A stretch of DNA of 64,000 nucleotides from assembly GCF_003386795.1 (NCBI RefSeq), contig NZ_QTUC01000001.1:372001-436000 (forward strand), written 5' to 3'. The position numbers were made by a program, and so were the translations under genes. Positions 15,664 to 24,055 of the stretch are shown here, one piece after another. This stretch comes from Thermasporomyces composti (lineage in GTDB: Bacteria; Actinomycetota; Actinomycetes; Propionibacteriales; Actinopolymorphaceae). Below the pieces are notes generated by a model. That model saw only the letters and a program-made list of their open reading frames with translations, was not told where the DNA came from and ran no database searches. Every line of letters begins with the position of its first letter. Position 1 is the stretch's first letter.

Positions 15664-16656
15664 TCAACCGCCGATCGCCGACATCGGCCGTGACGGCTGG
15701 AGGAACGTCGGGTCGTCGATGCCGTGACCGGCCTGCTTGGTCGCGACCGCTCGACGCCACAGCGCCGCAAGCTGCTCGTCCGAAGCCCCCGCGCGAAGAG
15801 GCGTTCGCAGATCGGATTCCTCGCGCGCGAACAGGCAGTTGCGCACCTGACCGTCGGCGGTGAGCCGGACCCGGTCGCAATCGCCGCAGAACGGCCGCGT
15901 CACCGACGCGATGATGCCCACCGTGGCGGGACCACCGTTGACCACGAACTGCTCCGCGGGCGCGCTGCCGCGCACGTAACGGTCGTCGGGGCGCAGGTCG
16001 AAGCGCTCGCTGAGACGAGCCAGGATCTCGTCGGCGGTCACCATCGTCGCGCGATCCCAACGGTGCTGGGCGTCGAGCGGCATCTGCTCGATGAACCGCA
16101 ACACGTAGCCACGCTCCAGGCACCACGCGAGCAAGTCCGGCGCCTCCGCGTCGTTGACGCCGCGCACGAGCACGGCGTTGACCTTGATCGGCGCGAGTCC
16201 GACCCGCTCGGCCGCGGCCAGCCCGTCGATGACGTCGCGGAGCCGGTCGCGACGGGTCAGCTGATGGAAGACCTCCGGCCGCAGGGTGTCGAGGGAGACG
16301 TTGACGCGATCCAAGCCGGCGTCCCGCAGTGGCTCCGCGAGCCGACTCAGGCCGATTCCGTTGGTCGTGAGCGAGATCTCCGGACGGGGCCGGAGCTGGC
16401 TGGTGCGGCGGACGATGTCGACCAACCCACGGCGGAGCAACGGCTCGCCTCCGGTGAACCGCACCTCGCGGACGCCGAGGAGCCGGACGGCCACTCCGAT
16501 GAGTCGGACGACCTCGTCGTCGGTCAAGATTTCCGGCGACGGCAGCCAGGGCAGACCTTCGGCCGGCATGCAGTAGCTGCACCGCAAGTTGCACCGGTCC
16601 GTCAGCGACACCCGCAGGTCGGTGGCGACCCGGCCATAGCGGTCAGCGAGCACCAT
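15664..16656 (-). CDS. moaA: GTP 3',8-cyclase (molybdenum cofactor biosynthesis)
   Basis: Radical-SAM enzyme that starts molybdopterin synthesis by rearranging GTP to 3',8-cyclo-GTP. 330 residues. The N-terminal [4Fe-4S] motif CNLRCSYC (Cys-x3-Cys-x2-Cys) and the C-terminal second cluster (FCGDCDRVR plus NCLF) are both present. The ending departs from the usual GG tail motif: it reads HGIDDPTFLQPSRPMSAIGG, still with terminal Gly-Gly. The ATG at 16656 is favoured because a TAGGGT -10 ends 6 bases before it, implying a leaderless message; a GTG one codon earlier is the alternative. Needs Fe-S clusters, which the suf operon would supply. Confidence 0.96.
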   Translation of the reverse strand: MVLADRYGRVATDLRVSLTDRCNLRCSYCMPAEGLPWLPSPEILTDDEVVRLIGVAVRLLGVREVRFTGGEPLLRRGLVDIVRRTSQLRPRPEISLTTNGIGLSRLAEPLRDAGLDRVNVSLDTLRPEVFHQLTRRDRLRDVIDGLAAAERVGLAPIKVNAVLVRGVNDAEAPDLLAWCLERGYVLRFIEQMPLDAQHRWDRATMVTADEILARLSERFDLRPDDRYVRGSAPAEQFVVNGGPATVGIIASVTRPFCGDCDRVRLTADGQVRNCLFAREESDLRTPLRAGASDEQLAALWRRAVATKQAGHGIDDPTFLQPSRPMSAIGG

Positions 16657-16662
16657 CACTCC

Positions 16663-16668
16663 ACCCTA
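16663..16668 (-). promoter_or_regulatory. -10 element TAGGGT, leaderless-type, for moaA
   Basis: TANNNT-type hexamer ending 6 bases before the moaA ATG, with no separate Shine-Dalgarno region. Divergent from the SURF1 promoter, about 90 bases away. Confidence 0.5.
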
Positions 16669-16756
16669 TGCAGCCCCCTCCGACAGTCGGTACGCCCAGG
16701 ATGTCCATTGCAGCGTCGGCACCCACCCGCTGCGTCCTTCCCCTGGAGGGTTCGGT

Positions 16757-16762
16757 TAGCGT
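16757..16762 (+). promoter_or_regulatory. -10 element TAGCGT, leaderless-type, for the SURF1 gene
   Basis: TANNNT-type hexamer ending 8 bases before the GTG start. A GGAGGG at 16745-16750 is too far upstream to serve as a ribosome site for that GTG. Confidence 0.45.
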
Positions 16763-16770
16763 CACCAGTC

Positions 16771-17601
16771 GTGTACCGCTTCCTGCTGCGTCCGCGCTGG
16801 ATCGCGCTGGTCCTCGGGGTCGCGGTGCTGGTGACCGTGTTCGTCCAGCTCGGCGACTGGCAGCTGGACCGGCGCGCTCAACGCCAGGCTCACAATGCGT
16901 TGGTCACCGTCAACAGCGAGCGACCGCCGCGCCCCGTCGAGCAGGTCCTGGCACCCGGCCGCGCGGTCCAGCCAGCCCAGGAGTGGACACGCGTCCTCGT
17001 CCGCGGTAGGTACGACGCGGACCACCAGGTCCTCGTCCGCTACCGCCCCCTCGACGGCGCGCCGGGATTCCACGTGCTCACTCCGCTGGTGCCGCGGAAC
17101 GGACCGGCCGTCCTCGTCGACCGGGGATGGATTCCACGCCCCGGTGGTTCCGAGGCTGCCACGGCGCCCGCGCCGCCGTCCGGCGAGGTCACGGTGGTCG
17201 GGCGGGTGCGCCGCAGTGAAGAGGCACCCGACGGCCAAGGCCGGCCGCAGGCCGGACAGGTGCGCTTCATCGACACCGACCAGCTCGCCGCCGACCTCCC
17301 CTACCCCGTGGTCGACGGCTACGTCGAGTTGGTGGAGCAGCGTCCCGCCGCTCAAGACACGCCTCGCCCGGTGCCGCCTCCGACGCTGTCGGAGGGGCCG
17401 CACCTGGCGTATGGGCTCCAGTGGTACTTGTTCGCCGTCATCGCTGTGGTCGGTCTGGGTCTTCTGATCTACGACGAGGCCCACGGCGGTCGTCTGCGCG
17501 AGCGCCTCCGCGGCCCGGACCCACACGCGGACGCCACCCCGCCACGTGACCTCGGTGAGTCGACGGCGCCCCTTCCTCGATCCGAGAGCGGGCGGCCCTG
17601 A
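16771..17601 (+). CDS. SURF1-family cytochrome c oxidase assembly protein
   Basis: Helps insert heme a into cytochrome aa3 oxidase. 276 residues. The two membrane helices bracket the protein: one at about residues 10-30 (IALVLGVAVLVTVFVQLGDWQ) and one near 217-237. Between them is the periplasmic-side domain with the family signatures GDWQLDRR, PAVLVDRGWIPR and the late GPHLAYGLQWYLFA. The GTG start puts the membrane helix at the N-terminus; longer frames are antisense to moaA. ctaA and ctaB elsewhere in the window act in the same assembly pathway. Confidence 0.93.
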   Translation: MYRFLLRPRWIALVLGVAVLVTVFVQLGDWQLDRRAQRQAHNALVTVNSERPPRPVEQVLAPGRAVQPAQEWTRVLVRGRYDADHQVLVRYRPLDGAPGFHVLTPLVPRNGPAVLVDRGWIPRPGGSEAATAPAPPSGEVTVVGRVRRSEEAPDGQGRPQAGQVRFIDTDQLAADLPYPVVDGYVELVEQRPAAQDTPRPVPPPTLSEGPHLAYGLQWYLFAVIAVVGLGLLIYDEAHGGRLRERLRGPDPHADATPPRDLGESTAPLPRSESGRP

Positions 17602-17661
17602 GGACGGTCGACGACAGGACGGCGGGTTGGCGCGGGGCCCAGGCACGCCCGGCCGGCGGCG

Positions 17662-18501
17662 TCACGCCCGCGCCTCGCCGAGAGCGGCGTCTGCCAGGCG
17701 AGGCAGCACCTCGCCGATCGGATCCCGCAGAACCGCGGCGGCCTTCTCGTCGTACGGCGTGGGTTGACCGTTGATGACGACGAGCCGGGCGCCCGCCTCC
17801 AACGCGACATCGCAGAGTCCGGCCGCCGGGTAGACCGTCAGAGACGTCCCGACGGCGAGGAAGAGGTCGGACTCCTCGGCCGCGCGCACCGCCTGGGCGA
17901 GCACGTCGCGGTCGAGCGGCTGACCGAACGAGATGGTGGCCGACTTTTGGATACCGCCGCAGCTCAGACAGCGCGGGTCGGGTTCGCCCGCGTCGACGCG
18001 GGCGAGAACGTCGGCCATGGGCGTCCGCAGTCCGCACTCCAGGCAGACCGCCCACCACACCGTGCCGTGGAGCTCCACCACCCTCGTGGAGCCGGCCTTT
18101 TGGTGGAGGCCGTCGATGTTCTGAGTCACGACGGTGTGGATGAGCCCGGCCCGTTCCAGGCGCACCAGAGCCTCGTGGGCCCGGTTGGGCCGTGCCGTCC
18201 ACGCCGGGTGGTCGCGGCGAGACTTCCAGGCTTCGACCCGCACGGCCGGGTCGGCGAGGTAGTCGGCGATGTTGGACAGCCGTTCGGCGGCCGGGTTCGT
18301 CGTCCACACACCGCGCGGCCCGCGGAAATCCGGGATACCGGAGTCGGTGGAGATCCCCGCGCCGGTCAGCACTGTCACGGTCCGTGCGTCGCGCAGCCAG
18401 ACCGCCACCTGGTCGGTCCTGTCCCGATCGACCGTGCCCCGATCGGTCGAGCCCTGGCTGGTCGAACGCTGGTTGATCGAGTCCGCTCCCGCTTCGGCCA
18501 T
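17662..18501 (-). CDS. NAD-dependent protein deacylase, sirtuin (SIR2) family
   Basis: Removes acetyl or other acyl groups from lysines using NAD. 279 residues. Motifs in order: GAGISTDSGIPDFRG (NAD loop), TQNIDGLH (catalytic region), the general-base His in ELHGTVW, a Cys4 zinc site (CLEC and CLSC), and VGTSLTVYPAAGL. Similar to actinobacterial CobB-type deacetylases that control acetyl-CoA synthetase. The ATG at 18501 was chosen because a TACTGT -10 ends 6 bases upstream (leaderless) and the 37-residue N-terminal extension is low-complexity. Convergent with SURF1. Confidence 0.95.
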   Translation of the reverse strand: MAEAGADSINQRSTSQGSTDRGTVDRDRTDQVAVWLRDARTVTVLTGAGISTDSGIPDFRGPRGVWTTNPAAERLSNIADYLADPAVRVEAWKSRRDHPAWTARPNRAHEALVRLERAGLIHTVVTQNIDGLHQKAGSTRVVELHGTVWWAVCLECGLRTPMADVLARVDAGEPDPRCLSCGGIQKSATISFGQPLDRDVLAQAVRAAEESDLFLAVGTSLTVYPAAGLCDVALEAGARLVVINGQPTPYDEKAAAVLRDPIGEVLPRLADAALGEARA

Positions 18502-18507
18502 GCTCCG

Positions 18508-18513
18508 ACAGTA
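18508..18513 (-). promoter_or_regulatory. -10 element TACTGT, leaderless-type, for the sirtuin gene
   Basis: Good TANNNT match ending 6 bases before the ATG, the spacing expected if transcription starts at the start codon. Confidence 0.5.
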
Positions 18514-18751
18514 CGTGCCCCATGCACCAGCGAGCCCCGTGCACCAGCGAGCGCGACCCCGGGCGACGTCGTGGACCCGAGGGTCGTGGTCACGTCGCCG
18601 CGTCACGGCGACGCGATCCTTCGCGGACGCCCACGTGCCGTCGCTCTGCGTGACGGAATCGTCCGAAGACGCCTCGTCCTTCGGCATTTTTGCGGCACCA
18701 TTACCGTGTCCGCATGCAAAGCGTGACCACCATGGGGCAGGATGGGCCACC

Positions 18752-19510
18752 GTGGATCTTGGGGTGCGGGACCGAGTTTTCCTGTTGAGTGGAGCGAGCC
18801 GCGGGCTGGGCCGGGCAACCGCCGAGGTTCTCGTGGCCGAGGGAGCCTACGTGGTGATCTCCGCCCGAGACGAGGACGCCGTGCAGCGCACCGCCGCCAG
18901 CCTGGGCACCGCGCGGGCTGTCGGCGTGGCCGCGGACAACGCCGACCCCGCGTCGGCTGAGCGTTTGGTGGCCACTGCCATGGCCAAGTGGGGTCGTCTC
19001 GACGGCGCGCTCATCAGCGTCGGCGGGCCGCCGGCGGGATCCGCGATGGACACCGACGAGGACGAGTGGCGGCGAGCCTTCGAGTCGATCTACCTCGGCA
19101 CGTTGCGGCTCTGCCGAGCGGTGGCCGCGGCGTGTCGCGACGGCGGCTCGATCGCCTTCGTGCTCTCGAGCTCCGTCCGGTCCCCGATCGCCAACCTCGC
19201 GATCTCCAACGGGCTCCGTCCTGGGCTCGCCGGTCTAGCGAAGACCTTCGCCGACGAGCTGGGCCCTGCCGGTGTGCGGGTCAACAGCCTGTTGCCCGGA
19301 TCGTTCGACACCGAGCGCACCCGAGAGCTCGCGGCCCAGTCGGGCGACCCGGAGGCGTACCGCCGTCGACGCGAAGCCGAGATCCCCCTTCGACGTTTCG
19401 GCTCACCCGCGGAGTTCGGCCGGGTCGCGGCCTTCATCCTGTCCCCAGTCGCCTCGTACGTCACCGGCACCACCATCGCCATCGACGGCGGCGCCCTCCG
19501 GGCGATCTGA
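18752..19510 (+). CDS. SDR-family oxidoreductase lacking the usual catalytic Tyr/Lys
   Basis: 252 residues, Rossmann fold. The cofactor motif SGASRGLGRATAEV and the C-terminal GTTIAIDGGALRAI are normal for FabG-like SDRs. At the active site, the Ser block SSSVRSPIANL is followed by ISNGLRPGLAGL where Tyr-x3-Lys is expected, so the catalytic Tyr and Lys are missing. A subgroup of SDRs with this SN-x2-R pattern exists; their reaction is not settled. The GTG start at 18752 is the first in-frame start giving the usual N-terminus. Its last 108 bases overlap the convergent ABC exporter gene. Confidence 0.85.
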   Translation: MDLGVRDRVFLLSGASRGLGRATAEVLVAEGAYVVISARDEDAVQRTAASLGTARAVGVAADNADPASAERLVATAMAKWGRLDGALISVGGPPAGSAMDTDEDEWRRAFESIYLGTLRLCRAVAAACRDGGSIAFVLSSSVRSPIANLAISNGLRPGLAGLAKTFADELGPAGVRVNSLLPGSFDTERTRELAAQSGDPEAYRRRREAEIPLRRFGSPAEFGRVAAFILSPVASYVTGTTIAIDGGALRAI

Positions 19511-21448
19511 CTGCTCACCGAGCCACGCCTGGCGGGGTACACGCCCGTCGCCGCCATCGGCGTGACCGTCCCGCTCGCGAGCGGCGAACTGCGTCCGGTA
19601 CAGGTCGGCGTAGAGGCCTCCGGCGGCCAGCAGGTCCTCGTGGGTGCCGCGCTCCACGATGCGCCCGTCGTCGAGGACGAGGATGAGGTCGGCGTCCCGG
19701 ACCGTCGAGAGCCGGTGCGCGATCACGATGGACGTGCGGCCTCGCAGCGCGGTGGACAGCGCCTTCTGCACGGCCGCCTCCGACTCGGAGTCCAGGTGAG
19801 CGGTGGCCTCGTCCAAGACGACGATGCGCGGTGCCTTGAGCAGCAGCCGAGCGATGGCGAGCCGCTGCTTCTCCCCACCGGACAGTCGGTAGCCACGCTC
19901 ACCGACCACGGTGTCCAACCCGTCCGCGAGGCTGTCCACCAGGTCCGCGATCTGGGCGCCTTCCAGGGCCCGATAGAGCTCCTCCTCGGTGGCGTCCGGC
20001 TTGGCGTAGAGCAGGTTGGCTCGGATCGTGTCGTGGAACAGGTGCGGATCCTGGGTCACCACGCCGACCGCCGACCGAAGCGACTCCACGGTCAGGTCAC
20101 GGACGTCGACGCCGCCGACGAGGACCCGGCCACTCGTCACGTCGTACAGGCGGGTGACCAGGTGGGTGAGCGTGGTCTTTCCCGCGCCGGAGGGCCCCAC
20201 CAGTGCCACCATCTGGCCCGGCTCGGCCGTGAACGACACGTCGTGCAGCACCTCGGTCGGAGTGGTCTGGTCAAGGACCGCGACCGTCTCCAGCGAGGCC
20301 AGCGACACCTCGTCCGCGCTCGGGTAGCGGAAGCTCACGTGCTGGAACTCCACGCGCGCAGGCGCGTCCGGGGCGAGGTCGACCGCGTCCGGGCGGTTCT
20401 TCACCAGCGGCTCGAGGTCGAGCACCTCGAAGACACGCTCGAAGCTCACCAGCGCCGTCATGACGTCGACGTGGACGTTGGACAACGCCGCGAGAGGTCC
20501 GTACAGACGGGTCAGGTAGGCGGTCATCGCCACGAGCGTGCCGACGTCCAGGACTCCGCGGACCGCCTGGACCCCGCCCCAGCCGTACACCAGGGCCACC
20601 GACAGGGACGCCACCAGCATGAGCGCGGTGAAGAACACCCGGCTGTACATGGCCTGGACCACGCCGATGTCACGCACCCGCGCAGCCCGCTCGACGAACG
20701 CCCGGTCCTCCGCTTCGTGGCGCCCGAACAGCTTGACCAGGAGGGCACCGGCCACGCCGAAGCGCTCGGTGATCATGGCGTTCATCTGGGCGTTGAGGTC
20801 GTACGACTCCCGCGTGATCGCCTGGAGCCGACGACCCACCCAGCGTGCCGGCAGCAGGAAGAAGGGCAGCATGGCCAACGCCACGACGGTGATCCGCCAG
20901 GACAGAGCCGCCATGGCGCCGATGGTGAAGGCGGCCGTGAACAGGTTCCCCACGACGTTGGACAGCGTCGAGGTGAACGCCTGCTGGGCCCCGAGCACGT
21001 CGTTGTTGAGCCGGGACACCAGCGCGCCGGTCTGGGTCCGGGTGAAGAACGCCAGCGGCATTCGCTGCAGGTGGGCGAACACCTTCGACCGCATGTCGAA
21101 GATGAGCCCTTCCCCGATCCGCGCGGAGAGGTAGCGCTGGACCAGCCCGAGCGCGGCCGACAGCACCGCGATCACGGCGACGACAAACGCCAGCGCCACG
21201 ACGAGGCCGGCGTCTCGCTTGAGGACGCCCTCGTTGATGATCTGGCGGAACAGGAGCGGCGTCACCGCGCCGAGACCGGCGTCGACCGCTAACAAGAGCA
21301 CCAGGCCGACCACGAAGCCGCGGTACGGCCTGGCGAAGGCGACGATCCGCCTCGTGGTCCCGGGTGCCAGGCGGCGCCGGGTGAGGGAACGGTCGCGGCT
21401 GAACGACCGCATCATCCCCCAGGCGCCGAAACCGCCGTGCATGGCCAC
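19403..21448 (-). CDS. ABC exporter, fused membrane and ATPase domains (multidrug/lipid type)
   Basis: 681 residues. Six membrane helices (about residues 35-330), then an ATPase with Walker A GPSGAGKTT, signature LSGGEKQRLA, Walker B IVVLDEATAHLD and the H-loop His in IAHRLSTV. Half-transporter that would work as a homodimer; MsbA/LmrA-like, substrate unknown. The GTG at 21448 was chosen because GGAGG lies 7 bases upstream; an ATG two codons later is possible. The last 50 or so residues (RDGHADGG onward) are low-complexity and read through the antisense of the neighbouring SDR gene end. Confidence 0.93.
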   Translation of the reverse strand: MAMHGGFGAWGMMRSFSRDRSLTRRRLAPGTTRRIVAFARPYRGFVVGLVLLLAVDAGLGAVTPLLFRQIINEGVLKRDAGLVVALAFVVAVIAVLSAALGLVQRYLSARIGEGLIFDMRSKVFAHLQRMPLAFFTRTQTGALVSRLNNDVLGAQQAFTSTLSNVVGNLFTAAFTIGAMAALSWRITVVALAMLPFFLLPARWVGRRLQAITRESYDLNAQMNAMITERFGVAGALLVKLFGRHEAEDRAFVERAARVRDIGVVQAMYSRVFFTALMLVASLSVALVYGWGGVQAVRGVLDVGTLVAMTAYLTRLYGPLAALSNVHVDVMTALVSFERVFEVLDLEPLVKNRPDAVDLAPDAPARVEFQHVSFRYPSADEVSLASLETVAVLDQTTPTEVLHDVSFTAEPGQMVALVGPSGAGKTTLTHLVTRLYDVTSGRVLVGGVDVRDLTVESLRSAVGVVTQDPHLFHDTIRANLLYAKPDATEEELYRALEGAQIADLVDSLADGLDTVVGERGYRLSGGEKQRLAIARLLLKAPRIVVLDEATAHLDSESEAAVQKALSTALRGRTSIVIAHRLSTVRDADLILVLDDGRIVERGTHEDLLAAGGLYADLYRTQFAARERDGHADGGDGRVPRQAWLGEQSDRPEGAAVDGDGGAGDVRGDWGQDEGRDPAELRG

Positions 21449-21593
21449 GTGGGAGCCTCCTTGTCCGGCCAGGTCCTGGTCTACGCCCAGCACAACCCGC
21501 CGGCGAGGCCACCGCTTCCCGGCAGGGGGACGATTGTCGCACTGCCGAGCACGGTCGTCCCGCGCCGCGGCCCTCCACGTGACCTCGGGGGTC

Positions 21594-21629
21594 CTCAAGG
21601 CCCCAAGGTGGTCACCTCGGGGCCTTGAG
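21594..21629. terminator. strong two-part hairpin (11-bp plus 5-bp stem)
   Basis: Arms CTCAAGGCCCC (21594-21604) and GGGGCCTTGAG (21619-21629) are perfectly complementary. Inside them AGGTG and CACCT extend the stem after a single mismatch. It lies 15 bases after the stop of the helix-turn-helix gene and about 145 bases before the ABC exporter start, so it most likely terminates the former. No T tract follows. Confidence 0.7.
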
Positions 21630-21643
21630 AGCCAACTCGTCGG

Positions 21644-21859
21644 CTACGTCCGCTTCTTGGAACGGGTCGCGCCGCCCCTGCTGCGGAGCTTCACTCCGGA
21701 CTCGGTCAGCAGCCGGTGCACGAACCCGTAGGACCGGCCCGTCTCCTGAGCGATGGTTCGGATGCTCTTACCTCCGTCGTACTTCTTCTTCAGGTCCGCC
21801 GCGAGCTTGTCTCGCTGCGGACCGGTGACTCGGACGCCCTTCTTCAGAGTCTCGGCCAC
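21644..21859 (-). CDS. small helix-turn-helix protein
   Basis: 71 residues, basic. A resolvase/sigma-like helix-turn-helix is clear: KSIRTIAQETGRSYGFVHRLL, followed by SGVKLRSRGG. The basic tail SKKRT may add DNA or RNA contacts. Near-identical stand-alone proteins are common in actinobacteria, often beside ABC-F genes; targets unknown. It lies about 290 bases downstream of the ABC-F gene on the same strand and is followed by a strong hairpin. Confidence 0.85.
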   Translation of the reverse strand: MAETLKKGVRVTGPQRDKLAADLKKKYDGGKSIRTIAQETGRSYGFVHRLLTESGVKLRSRGGATRSKKRT

Positions 21860-22153
21860 GCCTGCCTCCCGCTGACGAGTCTGTTTGTCGCGCTCGGCAC
21901 TTGGTCACCGATCCGTCCAGTTGGTGGACGAAACGGACTCACCTTCCAGTCGGCATCCGTTGCCAGATTCCGACCGGTCCGCTACTCGCCACCGAGCCGC
22001 ACAGCATTCGATCACTCCAACCAATGCCCCATGATCCGCCGAACCATGCCTCCGAACCAACGGAAGATCCGCCGTGTCGGATGGAAAGTTCTTGACGCGA
22101 TTGACAGATCCCGGCAATCGATCACCGACGCGGTGTTTGGTGATTCCGGTGGG

Positions 22154-23743
22154 TCACGCCAGCGCTACCAAATCCGCGTAATCGTCGCTCCAGAGATCTT
22201 CGACGCCATCCGGCAGGAGCAGCACACGCTCAGGCTGGAGCGCTTCGACCGCTCCCTCGTCGTGGGTGACCAGGACGATCGCTCCCCGGTAGGACCTGAT
22301 CGCGCCGAGGATCTCCTCCCGGGACATGGGGTCGAGATTGTTGGTTGGCTCGTCGAGCAACAGAACGTTGGCAGTCGAACACACCAAGCACGCAAGGGCG
22401 AGCCGAGTCTTCTCTCCCCCGGATAGCACGCCGGCCGGTTTGTCGACGTCATCCCCGCTGAACAGGAAGGAGCCGAGGATCCCACGGGCTTCAATGTCGG
22501 ACAAATGTGGTCCAGCCGACAACAGATTGTGTAGAACACTGCGGTCGAGATCGAGTGTTTCGTGCTCCTGGGCGTAGTAACCCAACCGCAGACCGTGTCC
22601 AGCCTCGACGACTCCGGTGTCCGGCTCCTCCACGCCTGCGAGGATCTTGAGCAAGGTTGTCTTGCCGGCGCCGTTGAGCCCCAGGACCACCACGCGACTG
22701 CCTCGATCGATCGCGAGGTCGACGTCTGTGAAGACCTCCAGCGATCCGTACGACTTGGAGAGCCCGGTGGCTGTCAATGGTGTCTTGCCGCACGGCGCGG
22801 GTTCGGGCAGACGGATGCGCGCGACCTTCTCCGGACGGCGCGGCGGCTCCACCGCCGCCAGCATCCGCTCGGCCCGGCGGGCCATGTTCTTGGCGGCGAC
22901 CGCCTTGGTGGCCTTCGCGCGCATCTTCTCGGCCTGGGCGAGAAGTGCCTGCGCCTTGCGCTCGGCGTTGGCGCGCTCCCGCTTGCGGCGACGTTCGTCG
23001 GCCTCACGCTGCGTGAGGTAGGTCTTCCACCCGACGTTGTGGATGTCGAGCTCGGCCCGGTTGGCGTCCAGGTGGAAGACCCGATTGACCACGGCTTCCA
23101 GCAGGCTGACGTCGTGGCTGATCAACACGAGACCGCCCTTGAAGCCCTTGAGGAACTCCCGCAACCACGCGATGGAGTCGGCGTCGAGGTGGTTCGTCGG
23201 CTCGTCCAGCAGCAGGGTGTCGGCACCGGAGAACAGGATCCGGGCGAGCTCGATTCGACGCCGCTGCCCACCCGAGAGCGTGCCCAGCGGCTGGTTCAGC
23301 ACCCGGTCCGGCAGGCCGAGGCTCCTCGTCACCTGGGCCGCCTCCGCTTCGGCCGCGTACCCGCCGCGGGCGAGGAACTCCGCCTCGACGCGGGCGTACC
23401 GTCGCATCGCCCGCTCGCTCCCACTGGCCGCCATCTCCTGCTCGCGGGCCCGGAGAGCACGCACCAGCTCATCGAGGCCACGCGCTGACAGAACCCGGTC
23501 GCGCGCTGTCACCTCGAGATCGCCGGTGCGTGGGTCTTGCGGCAGGTAGCCGACCGAGCCGCTGCGCGTGACCGTGCCGGCCGCCGGCAGGCTCTCGCCG
23601 GCGAGAACCCGTGTGAGCGTGGTCTTGCCGGCCCCGTTCCGCCCAACGAGCCCGATCTTGTCGCCTGGGGACACGCGGAAGGACGCGTTCGCGAGGAGAA
23701 GACGGGCGCCGGCTCGCAGCTCGAGATTGCTAGCGGTGATCAT
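22154..23743 (-). CDS. ABC-F family ATPase (ribosome-acting)
   Basis: 529 residues with two ATPase domains and no membrane segments. First domain: GRNGAGKTT, LSGGQRRRIELA, LLLDEPTNHLD. Second: GLNGAGKTT, LSGGEKTRLALA, LLLDEPTNNLD. The linker (about residues 230-305) is a highly charged helical pair typical of the P-site-tRNA interaction motif. ABC-F proteins act on the ribosomal E site in translation control or antibiotic resistance; which applies here cannot be told. There is no extended C-terminal coiled coil, unlike Uup. The gene's 3' third looks lower in G+C than the rest. Confidence 0.93.
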   Translation of the reverse strand: MITASNLELRAGARLLLANASFRVSPGDKIGLVGRNGAGKTTLTRVLAGESLPAAGTVTRSGSVGYLPQDPRTGDLEVTARDRVLSARGLDELVRALRAREQEMAASGSERAMRRYARVEAEFLARGGYAAEAEAAQVTRSLGLPDRVLNQPLGTLSGGQRRRIELARILFSGADTLLLDEPTNHLDADSIAWLREFLKGFKGGLVLISHDVSLLEAVVNRVFHLDANRAELDIHNVGWKTYLTQREADERRRKRERANAERKAQALLAQAEKMRAKATKAVAAKNMARRAERMLAAVEPPRRPEKVARIRLPEPAPCGKTPLTATGLSKSYGSLEVFTDVDLAIDRGSRVVVLGLNGAGKTTLLKILAGVEEPDTGVVEAGHGLRLGYYAQEHETLDLDRSVLHNLLSAGPHLSDIEARGILGSFLFSGDDVDKPAGVLSGGEKTRLALACLVCSTANVLLLDEPTNNLDPMSREEILGAIRSYRGAIVLVTHDEGAVEALQPERVLLLPDGVEDLWSDDYADLVALA

Positions 23744-24055
23744 TCAGTAGCTCTCCGGAGTCGATCGGACACAGGGAAAGGGCGTCGGCGTTGGCTGTCC
23801 GATCAAGAGGTCCGGATGAGCATGAGGTTCAGTGTAGAGAACGGGATCTCCCAGCCGCATCCGAGGATCGGGCCGGGACGCTTCTCGGCGCCCAACCCGC
23901 ATACGCTGAGCCTCGGCCATTCCGACCAGCTGCAGCCCTCGGGCCCGGTTGGCCGGCCGAGGACGCCCCTCGGCCGTTGGTCGACCGAGGACGCCGGAGC
24001 TGAGGACGCCGAAACGCAGGACTCAACGCTCAGGACCCCGAAACGGAGCCCGTCG
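23744..24055. promoter_or_regulatory. 312-bp bioY leader with hairpin and direct repeats
   Basis: No supported coding sequence. A perfect stem of nine pairs lies at 23954-23976 (CGGCCGAGG / CCTCGGCCG, loop ACGCC). GAGGACGCC occurs three times (23959, 23987, 24002). A 21-base segment at 23999-24019 is repeated with three mismatches at 24028-24048, whose end contains the GGAG ribosome site of bioY. It looks like a control region for the biotin operon. It does not contain the BioQ-type TGAAC-N3-GTTCA palindrome or an obvious BirA site. Confidence 0.45.

Noticed and set aside
15724-16770. Upstream extension of the SURF1 frame by about 350 codons
   Set aside because: That part is antisense to moaA; the membrane helix and family similarity begin at the GTG at 16771.
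17629-17674. GGCGCGGG / CCCGCGCC inverted repeat between SURF1 and the sirtuin as a terminator
   Set aside because: The right arm lies inside the sirtuin coding region and the loop is about 30 bases; not convincing.
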